From Saltatorellus ferox (lineage in GTDB: Bacteria > Planctomycetota > UBA1135 > GCA-002686595): a stretch of DNA of 64,000 bases. The stretch covers positions 3,477,524 through 3,541,523 of the forward strand of contig CP036434.1 in assembly GCA_007751475.1 (NCBI GenBank), written 5' to 3'. Each line of letters starts with the position of its first letter. The first letter of the stretch is position 1. A model generated the notes under the pieces. That model was not told where the DNA came from. It searched no databases and saw nothing but the letters and a program-made list of their open reading frames with translations. The translations under genes were made by a program, and so were the position numbers. Below are positions 8,869-15,700 of this stretch, in pieces.

Positions 8869-10485
8869 CTACTTGCCGCCCGAGGGCGAGTCCGAAGGCA
8901 CCTCCCGCGGCACCTCCGCAGACATGCGCTGCAGGTAGCGCAGCGTCGTGATGAGACCGACCCGAGCGCACCAGCCCATGTTGTGGGGCTCCTTGTCGGT
9001 CGTGTTCTCCGGGGTGTCGCCGCTGGAGTGGTAGTGGATGTCGTAGTCCATCAGGACGCTCTCCCGGTCCCGCCACGACTCGCCTGGCATGCCCGCCGTT
9101 CGGGGATGCTCGTCCGCCTGGCCCCATGCGCTCGTGAACATCGTCACGGAAGGGAACTGCTCTTCGCGGAAACGCTTCCAGCCCGAGAAGAGGTAGCTGT
9201 CGGTCCCGCCGAGACTCTTGTTGGTGGCCCAGTTCTTCGGGAACCCTGGCTGGTCCGCGAACTGACGAAGGACCTCCGCGGCCAGTAGAACGTAGGGCTG
9301 AGTCGCTGGAAGGTCGTCGGGCTCGATGTGGAGTCGCTCGCCTGTCGTTCCGTAGCCAGCCTGGTCGAAGTTGAGGACGGCGAGCACGCCTCGTCCGAAG
9401 GCGGAGTCGCGGTAAGCCTTCGTGGAATGGATCTCGGAGCCCCAGATCGCGAAGCGAACTTCCACGGGCGGTGGCTGGATCTCGCCGGCCTCGATCGCTG
9501 CCTTCCAGGCGCGCGCCATCTCCAATACGATCGCGACGCCGCTAGCGTTGTCGTTGGCGCCGGGGCCGCCGCTGTCCGAGTCGCCGTGGGCGCAGATGAG
9601 TACGTGCCCGATCGAGGTGGATGGGGTGGTGTCGCCGATGGAGGGCAGCACCGAGACGTCCCACTCGTTTCCCGAGTCGTCTCCCGAGGGCGCAGGCGCC
9701 AGCGTCGCGACCACGGTGATCGGTGCCGCTTCCTTGACGGTCGTCACGAGGTGCCAGTCGATCGTCACCGCCTTGCCCGCTTCGAGCGCAGCACGTAGTC
9801 GCGCTGAGTCCGGCTTGGAGATCCCGAAGACGGCCACGCGCGCTTTCTGGCGCCGGGCGTGGGGGCGGCACATCGGCCATTCGCCGTCGGCCGTGGTGGC
9901 GCCGGAGTCGAGCACCACGGCGCAGGGTTCTTCGCCCCGTGGCGTCGCGCTGAACCCCTCCGCGAGGAGGGCTTTTCCGGGCGTGGACTCGAGGCTGAGT
10001 TCGACTTTTTGGCCTGCGCCAGCGGGCGAGAATCCGAGCGGCCAGGTACGCACAAGGGCCCAGTCCGGTTCCCCTTCGATGTGGGCGACCACGCTCCAAT
10101 CCGTCGCCTCGTGGCACCATTTCGCGGGTGCGAGGACTCGCTCGGTCGGCAGACCGAGCCCCAGAAATGCCTGCTCGAGGTAGGTGGCCGCCGCTTCACC
10201 CGATTCGGTTCCGCCCATGCGGGCGCCGAGGGCCACGAGTTCGCGCACCGTTCGAGCCGCCCGATCGTCGCTCACTCGACCGGCGATCGCCAGCTCGACG
10301 GCTTCCGCAGCGCTCACGCCGGCGTTGACGAGGACGGGTGGACCCAGCGGGAGTTCTTCCTGGATCGCCGACGTGCAGGGGGGAGCGGAGCGACCCGCGC
10401 TGGCCGCGCCCCCCGCCGAGCCTACCGTGGTGAGAAGCACGGCCATGAGCAGGGGGAAAGGAAGGGGCGATCGGGTTTCAGGCAT
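8869..10485 (-). CDS. Secreted M28-family metallopeptidase
   Basis: A 538-residue exported zinc aminopeptidase/carboxypeptidase-like protein. The N-terminus PFPLLMAVLLTTVGSAGG is a signal peptide. The catalytic region has CAHGDSDSGGPGANDNASGV (first His and bridging Asp ligands), WGSEIHSTKAY (Glu), LNFDQAGYG (Asp) and IHYHSSGDTPE (last His), in the M28 order. The open frame extends 344 codons further upstream, but that part is antisense to the efflux gene and is rejected; ATG at 10485 is the last start before the signal peptide, with a second ATG at 10446. About 150 residues between signal and catalytic core match an inserted PA-like segment. It probably degrades peptides outside the cytoplasm. 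It is divergent from the operon starting at 10543. Confidence 0.9.
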   Translation of the reverse strand: MPETRSPLPFPLLMAVLLTTVGSAGGAASAGRSAPPCTSAIQEELPLGPPVLVNAGVSAAEAVELAIAGRVSDDRAARTVRELVALGARMGGTESGEAAATYLEQAFLGLGLPTERVLAPAKWCHEATDWSVVAHIEGEPDWALVRTWPLGFSPAGAGQKVELSLESTPGKALLAEGFSATPRGEEPCAVVLDSGATTADGEWPMCRPHARRQKARVAVFGISKPDSARLRAALEAGKAVTIDWHLVTTVKEAAPITVVATLAPAPSGDDSGNEWDVSVLPSIGDTTPSTSIGHVLICAHGDSDSGGPGANDNASGVAIVLEMARAWKAAIEAGEIQPPPVEVRFAIWGSEIHSTKAYRDSAFGRGVLAVLNFDQAGYGTTGERLHIEPDDLPATQPYVLLAAEVLRQFADQPGFPKNWATNKSLGGTDSYLFSGWKRFREEQFPSVTMFTSAWGQADEHPRTAGMPGESWRDRESVLMDYDIHYHSSGDTPENTTDKEPHNMGWCARVGLITTLRYLQRMSAEVPREVPSDSPSGGK

Positions 10486-10542
10486 CGGAACTGGCCGTTG
10501 AAGGAGGTCGCTCGGGGTGGCCTGACATTCTAAGCTGCACCC

Positions 10543-12138
10543 ATGCAAGTTCCACGGCAACCCACCCGTTCGCGCGGTGCCTCCACGTCTGCCTCCGCCC
10601 TTGGGCTCGCTCTGTTCCTGGGAGCGCCCGTTCTCTTCTTCAGCGCCGGCTGTGTCGGCCCGAATGCGGACGAGGACCGTCCGGAGGTCCAGGAAATCCT
10701 CCGCGGCGAACTGCGGGACAGCTGGGAATCCGAAGCCGCGCCCGGCGAGTATCCGACCGCCGGCGAGCAGGAATACGGCGGTCCCTTCTGGACGACGTTC
10801 GAAGACAGCGTACTGAACGACCTCGTCGTCGAGGCTCTCCAGCACAACCACGACCTCATCGCGAGCGCGCAGCGGCTCCGGGGTGCCGCGGCGAGGAGCC
10901 AGGTGGCAAGGTCGGCGCGGCTTCCGCAACTCGACGCGAATGCACAGTACGCGCGCACGAAGAACATCTTCGTGGGTCTTCCGATTCCCGGCTCGACCGG
11001 GCCGCTTTCGGCTCTGTTCAACCAGTGGAACGTGGGGCTTGGCGCGTCGTGGGAACTTGACCTCTGGGGCAAGCTCTCCGCATCGGTGGACGCTGCCGAC
11101 GCCGAGGTCGCCGCATCGTTCGCGGACCTCCAGGGAGCCAGGCTCAGCATCGCGGCGCAGGTGACGAACTCCTGGTTCGCACTGCGCGAAGCCGCTCAGC
11201 AGCTGGAGCTCGCCGAGCGCACCACGAAGACCTACGAGGACAGCGCCCAGGTCGTGCGCGATCGCTTCGAGGCTGGCCTGAGCGGTGCGCTCGACCTGCG
11301 GCTCGCGGAAGCCAACGTATCGACGAGCGCAGCGTCGGCGGTCGCGGCGCGTCGGAGCTACCGAGTGGCTTCCCGGCAGATCGAGACGCTCCTCGGTCGC
11401 TTCCCCGGCGCGGAACTCGAGTCGGTGGAGGACTTCGGTCCGATGCCGCCTGCCGTGCCAGCGGGCGTACCCGCGGACGTTCTCGCCCGTCGGCCTGATC
11501 TCGTCGCCGCGGAGCATCGCATGACGGCAGCGGAGTCTCAGGCGCGCGCCGTTCGTCTCGACCGCTGGCCAGCGCTGGCTCTCACCACTTCGGGAGGTCG
11601 CACGAGCAACATGTTCGATGATCTGCTCGATGGAGACTTCACGATCTGGTCCATCGCCGGTTCACTGACCGCGCCGCTCTTCGACGGCGGTCGTCGTCGC
11701 GCGCGTATCGACGAGGCGCTCGCCGAGATGCGAGCGGCGCGCGCGCAGTTCGCGGCGCTCGCGCTCAACGCCTTCTTCGAGGTGGAGAACGCTCTGGACG
11801 CGGAGCGGCTCTTGCGCGAGAGGCTCGGGTTCTTGAGTTCGGCGGTGGAGTCAGCCACGGAGGCCACCTCGCTGAGCGACGAGCAGTACAAGGAAGGACT
11901 CGTCAGCATCGAACTCGTGCTCGAGTCGCAGCGTCGCCAGCTCGTGGCCGAGTCCGCGTATCTTGCGGCGCGCCGCGAGCTCTACCAGGCGCGCGTCGAT
12001 CTCCACGTGGCGCTCGGCGGGGACTTCATGGTCGAGTCGGAGGCCGGGGAAGTGGACGTGGAAGCCGTCGGCGAGAACGTGCGAAGGGATGCAGAAGGAG
12101 AAGGTGACGCTTCCACAGAGGTGGACTCCAGCCTTTGA
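10543..12138 (+). CDS. TolC-like outer-membrane efflux lipoprotein (NodT/OprM family)
   Basis: A 531-residue outer-membrane channel subunit. It has a signal peptide with lipobox FFSAGC (acylated Cys37), then the two structural repeats of the outer membrane efflux family. The first is FWTTFEDSVLNDLVVEALQHN with RLPQLDANAQYART; the second contains VLARRPDLVAAEHRMTAAES, the best-conserved NodT motif, with TAPLFDGGRRRARIDEA. Such proteins form trimeric tunnels used by RND, ABC or MFS pumps. No membrane-fusion protein or RND pump is encoded beside it. Instead it leads an operon with EamA, PqiA and PqiB, so it may serve as the outer-membrane partner of that set. The acidic C-terminal tail (about 35 residues) is unusual. 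Stop and next start overlap. Confidence 0.93.
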   Translation: MQVPRQPTRSRGASTSASALGLALFLGAPVLFFSAGCVGPNADEDRPEVQEILRGELRDSWESEAAPGEYPTAGEQEYGGPFWTTFEDSVLNDLVVEALQHNHDLIASAQRLRGAAARSQVARSARLPQLDANAQYARTKNIFVGLPIPGSTGPLSALFNQWNVGLGASWELDLWGKLSASVDAADAEVAASFADLQGARLSIAAQVTNSWFALREAAQQLELAERTTKTYEDSAQVVRDRFEAGLSGALDLRLAEANVSTSAASAVAARRSYRVASRQIETLLGRFPGAELESVEDFGPMPPAVPAGVPADVLARRPDLVAAEHRMTAAESQARAVRLDRWPALALTTSGGRTSNMFDDLLDGDFTIWSIAGSLTAPLFDGGRRRARIDEALAEMRAARAQFAALALNAFFEVENALDAERLLRERLGFLSSAVESATEATSLSDEQYKEGLVSIELVLESQRRQLVAESAYLAARRELYQARVDLHVALGGDFMVESEAGEVDVEAVGENVRRDAEGEGDASTEVDSSL

Positions 12139-13100
12139 CCGGAGGGGAGTCAGTTGGCCGATCCCCCTGGTTGATCCCGGCGGTGGCCGTCATGTGCCTG
12201 GTCTGGGGAACCACCTGGTACGTGATTCGTGAGGGGCTCGAACACATGGAGCCCCTCGGAAGCGCGGGGCTGCGCTTTGCCGTGGCGTCGCTCATCATGG
12301 TCCCGATCGCCGGGAGCATCGGCCGGCGTGAGGGCGGCACCGCGCCGACGCCGCGGTTGATCGCTGCCATGGCGCTCGGCAACTTTTCGATCAGCTATGG
12401 GATCGTGTACTGGTCGGAGCAGACGCTGCCCTCGAGCCTCGCCGCGGTGCTCTGGGGCATCTATCCGATCTTGACGGCGCTGATCGCCCACGTGTACCTG
12501 CCGGGCTCGCGGATCCAAGGCTCACAGTGGATGGGTCTCTTCGTGGGGTTTCTCGGCGTTCTGCTGCTCTTCTTCACCGACATCCGGGCGGTGGGTGGCG
12601 ACGCTCTCCTTCGGGGGAGTGTGCTGCTGATCAGTCCTGTCGTCTCCGCGTTCGGCACGCTCTACATCAAGAAGCACGGCGGCGGGGTGAGTTCGGCGCT
12701 TCTCAATCGGGCTGCGCTCGTGTCAGCCGCGGTGATCCTACTCACGGTGGCCTACTTCGTGGAGGGGAGAGTCGTGCTGCCGACGGAACCCCGCGCGGTC
12801 GGCAGCATCGTGTACCTCGCCGGTATGGGGACCGTGCTGACCTTCACGCTCTACCTCTGGATTCTTCGGACATCGAGCGCGGTATCTCTGTCGTTGATTG
12901 CCTATGTCAACCCCGCGATAGCGCTCTTGATCGGCGCGGGGATCGGTGAGGAGCCGGTTACCGCGTGGACCTTGTCGGGCCTCGCGTTGATCCTCACCGG
13001 CTGCGCATTCGTCTTGCGCAAGCCGGGCACGAAGCAAGTCGCGCCTCAGGCGCTCCAGCCTGCCGGGACCCAGCAACCCCTCCCCGATACCTCCAGTTGA
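12135..13100 (+). CDS. EamA/DMT-superfamily transporter
   Basis: A 321-residue inner-membrane protein with ten predicted helices arranged as two EamA repeats (about 15-145 and 160-295). WGTTWYVIREGLEHMEPLG and RFAVASLIMVPIA are typical of helix 1-2, and YWSEQTLPSSLAAVLWGIYPILT of helix 3-4. The family exports amino acids and metabolites. The start is a TTG at 12135 whose last two bases belong to the TGA of the efflux gene, so it is translationally coupled. The C-terminal 30 residues are Gln/Pro-rich and cytoplasmic. Substrate is unknown. Its position inside the outer-membrane-channel and Pqi operon is unusual. Confidence 0.9.
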   Translation: MTGGESVGRSPWLIPAVAVMCLVWGTTWYVIREGLEHMEPLGSAGLRFAVASLIMVPIAGSIGRREGGTAPTPRLIAAMALGNFSISYGIVYWSEQTLPSSLAAVLWGIYPILTALIAHVYLPGSRIQGSQWMGLFVGFLGVLLLFFTDIRAVGGDALLRGSVLLISPVVSAFGTLYIKKHGGGVSSALLNRAALVSAAVILLTVAYFVEGRVVLPTEPRAVGSIVYLAGMGTVLTFTLYLWILRTSSAVSLSLIAYVNPAIALLIGAGIGEEPVTAWTLSGLALILTGCAFVLRKPGTKQVAPQALQPAGTQQPLPDTSS

Positions 13101-13107
13101 ACGAACG

Positions 13108-13812
13108 ATGAGCTCGAACGAGCCCAATCCTGAAAGCCTGGCGGCGTGTCCATGCTGTGGGCTGGTGAGTCACGTCGTGCTCGCGCCTGGCGTCTCGCCT
13201 GCCTCGCTGACGTCTTCCGGCTCCTTGACCGCACGCTGTGGGCGCTGCGGTGCCCGCTTGCCCCAGGTGCACGGGGCTGCGTCACGCGCCGATGATGTCT
13301 CGCGCCGCGTCGCGGCCGTGGCGATCGCCGCCCTGGTGCTCTTTCCGCCGGCGGTCACGCTCCCGATCATGCGAATCGAGGAGATGGGGCACAGCAGCAA
13401 CGCGAGCATCTGGAGCGGCAGCCTCGGCCTGCTTCGGCACGGTGACTGGTTCGTCGGTGGGACGGTCTTCCTGTGCTCGATCGTCTTTCCGCTGCTGAAG
13501 ATCGGTGGTCTTCTCGCCATCACGGTCGGGCGGCGCTCGCTCCAACGGCGCGCTCGTCGCTGGAGCTGGCGCATCGTTGACCTGTCGGGACGCTGGGGCA
13601 TGCTGGACGTGCTGCTCGTGGCCGTGGTGGTCGCCTGGGTCAAAGTGGGCGACCTCGTCGAAATCTCGCCTGGTCCCGCAGCGTTCGCCTTCACGGCCGT
13701 CGTCCTCCTGAGCCTCTTGAGCGCGGCGCTCTTCGATCCGCATGCGCTCTGGGCAGACGCTCCCCTGACGCCGTCCAGCGGTGATCCAGAGTCTCCCCAC
13801 ACCTCTCCATGA
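13108..13812 (+). CDS. pqiA: PqiA-like inner-membrane protein
   Basis: A 234-residue protein with an N-terminal zinc-ribbon-like CPCC and CGRCG pair (about 14-52), then one PqiA domain of four hydrophobic helices. LPIMRIEEMGHSSNASIWSG, FPLLKIGGLL and LSGRWGMLDVLLVAVVVAWV are characteristic PqiA sequences. E. coli PqiA has two such domains, so this is a single-domain form like YebS-type relatives. PqiA works with the MCE protein PqiB in lipid transport across the envelope. The stop overlaps the start of the PqiB-like gene (ATGA), which supports a complex. It starts seven bases after the EamA gene. Confidence 0.9.
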   Translation: MSSNEPNPESLAACPCCGLVSHVVLAPGVSPASLTSSGSLTARCGRCGARLPQVHGAASRADDVSRRVAAVAIAALVLFPPAVTLPIMRIEEMGHSSNASIWSGSLGLLRHGDWFVGGTVFLCSIVFPLLKIGGLLAITVGRRSLQRRARRWSWRIVDLSGRWGMLDVLLVAVVVAWVKVGDLVEISPGPAAFAFTAVVLLSLLSAALFDPHALWADAPLTPSSGDPESPHTSP

Positions 13813-15299
13813 ATCCTTCGAATCCCATCCCGGCGACGTCCATCCCGGTGGCAGTCGCCGCACCGGAGCCGCGTCGCTCGATCTTTCGGCACTTCATCTG
13901 GCTCGTGCCGCTCGCAGCGCTCGCGGCGTCGATCGCTTTCACCTGGATCGGCGCGCGGGATCAGGGGCCAGTCATCGTCATTCATGCGGCGCACGGCTAC
14001 GGCGTGGGAGAGGGAGACGCGGTTCGCTATCTGGGCATCGACGTCGGGCAGGTACGTTCCGTGATGCTCGGCTCGTCTTCGGGTGATGAAGCGAGCGTTC
14101 GAATGGAGGTTCAGCTCTTCAAGGACGCGACGGACCTCGCGCGCGCCGGCACCCAGTTCTGGGTCGTTCGGCCCCAGCTTTCGCTCGACTCGATCGAGGG
14201 GCTGGAGACGATCATCGGTGCGCGCTACCTCGCCCTGTATCCGGGCCCGAAGGACGCGGAGCGGCGCACTCAGTTCACAGCGCTGGCCGAGCCTCCACTG
14301 GAGGATGAGATCCGCGGCGGTATGGGGCTGGAGATCGTGCTGGAGGCGCCGACGCGCTTCGGGATCCAATCCGGCGCCGGGCTCACGTACCGCGGTGTGC
14401 GCATCGGGACCGTGATCGCGGTCGGCCTCGCCAGCGATGCGACATCGGTCGAGGTGCGCGTCCGGGTGCGCGAGGCCTACGCCCAGCTCGTGCGCGAGGG
14501 CTCAGTTTTCTGGGAGACAGGAGGGTTCGAGTTTGGTCTGTCTCTCACGGGTGGGCTCGACATCGATCTCGATTCGCTCAAGACCGCGCTGATCGGAGGC
14601 GTCGCGATGGCGACCCCGGTCCCGAGCGGTCCAGCCGTGGCCACGGGGACGCGCTTCCGCCTGAACGCGGACGCCAAGGAAGAGTGGCTCGAATGGGCTC
14701 CCGCTCTACCCCTGGGTAGCGAGCTTCTGCCGCCGGGTGTGGCGCTCCCGCGACTGCTTCGGGCGACGTTGACCTGGGAGGAGGGGCGCATTCTGAGGAC
14801 CAAGTCGACGATTGCAGGCTGGATGCACGCGACGACCGGTGGGCTGGTCGGGCCGTGGAATCTGCTCTCCGTGCCGGAGGATGCCCGCGGGGAGAAGGCC
14901 GTTCTTGCGGTAGCCGGTCGATCGTTCGAGATCGGAGAACTCACCGTCCCTGAGATCGAAAAGCTCGGGGAGAGCCCCATGGGTAGGCTCGCCCCGGGGT
15001 TGTTCGGGGAGGAATGGAGCGGCCTCGCCCAAGGGAGCGGCGCCTCCGTCAAGGGGGTCCCCGAGCGCCGCGCCCTTTATCAGCCGGAGGACCTCATCCT
15101 CGTTCGGGACGTCGGCCGTGATCCCCTCGGCATCGACAGCTCACGGCTCCGGATCCAGGGCGACCGCGTGACCGTCGATCGGCGTATTGCGATTTCCTCG
15201 GATTGGCACGGAGCGCTGGCCATGGCGAGGAGCGACGGCGCCGTGGTGGGGGTCGTCACCGTGACGGACGACGATGTGGCGATTCATTCCATCCCGTGA
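13809..15299 (+). CDS. pqiB: PqiB-like MCE-domain protein (MlaD family)
   Basis: A 496-residue periplasmic protein anchored by one N-terminal helix (about 29-47). At least two MCE repeats follow: about 53-145 (GYGVGEGDAVRYLGIDVGQV) and about 172-270 (GIQSGAGLTYRGVRIGTVI), each with the family pattern of a basic-to-hydrophobic beta barrel. The remainder (about 290-490) holds a weaker third repeat or another beta-rich region. MCE proteins form hexameric rings or tubes that carry lipids between inner and outer membrane. No PqiC (DUF330 lipoprotein) gene follows; the only outer-membrane lipoprotein in the operon is the TolC-like protein at its start. Confidence 0.9.
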   Translation: MNPSNPIPATSIPVAVAAPEPRRSIFRHFIWLVPLAALAASIAFTWIGARDQGPVIVIHAAHGYGVGEGDAVRYLGIDVGQVRSVMLGSSSGDEASVRMEVQLFKDATDLARAGTQFWVVRPQLSLDSIEGLETIIGARYLALYPGPKDAERRTQFTALAEPPLEDEIRGGMGLEIVLEAPTRFGIQSGAGLTYRGVRIGTVIAVGLASDATSVEVRVRVREAYAQLVREGSVFWETGGFEFGLSLTGGLDIDLDSLKTALIGGVAMATPVPSGPAVATGTRFRLNADAKEEWLEWAPALPLGSELLPPGVALPRLLRATLTWEEGRILRTKSTIAGWMHATTGGLVGPWNLLSVPEDARGEKAVLAVAGRSFEIGELTVPEIEKLGESPMGRLAPGLFGEEWSGLAQGSGASVKGVPERRALYQPEDLILVRDVGRDPLGIDSSRLRIQGDRVTVDRRIAISSDWHGALAMARSDGAVVGVVTVTDDDVAIHSIP

Positions 15300-15600
15300 C
15301 GACAGAGGCGCTTCCCTGCTTGGAAGCAGGGAGGCCCTTGGGGGTTTTCCCTCGCCCCTGTGCGAATTCCGCACGGGTTTCTGGACGAAAAGCGGCTGGA
15401 CTCGGAGCGCCTTCCCGAAGACTGTCCTTGGAAGGAAGCCATCGGGGAGAAGCGCAGCTTCTCCCGTCGGGAATGGAGGCCTTTGGCCGAGGATCGCGTC
15501 GAGTGGAGTTGGAAGCCGGCTCTGTAGCCCTTAGCAGGAGGCACAGCGCCGAGACCCATCGCCCCATCCATGCAAGGCCAAGGCGTCCAGTCAAAAGAAC
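15300..15600. other. Non-coding spacer rich in short hairpins
   Basis: No credible gene. The stretch holds three short inverted repeats: 15313-15320 with 15325-15332 (8 bp, 4-base loop, followed by TTTT at 15345-15348), 15360-15364 with 15370-15374 (5 bp, loop AATTC), and 15445-15453 with 15457-15465 (9 bp, loop GCA). The first may help terminate the pqiB operon. The others resemble remnants of a repetitive element. Confidence 0.6.
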
Positions 15601-15632
15601 GGGCCCCGCGCACTGAGCGCGGGGCCCTTTTT
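15601..15632 (+). terminator. Strong intrinsic terminator
   Basis: A perfect 11-bp GC-rich stem (15601-15611 with 15617-15627) with a five-base loop is followed directly by TTTTT at 15628-15632. On the minus strand a weaker T-rich stretch also follows the stem, so it could serve the convergent kinase gene (stop at 15701) as well. Confidence 0.9.
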
Positions 15633-15700
15633 CATTCCTCTGTCCCGGCCCAGCCAGCCCAGCCGGCCCAGCCGAGCTGGGAAGGCAGTTCATGGCTCGA

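Noticed and set aside
10486-11517. A 344-codon upstream extension of the M28 peptidase frame on the minus strand
   Set aside because: It is antisense to the well-supported TolC-like gene, Arg-rich and unlike any protein, and the signal peptide begins only after the ATG at 10485.
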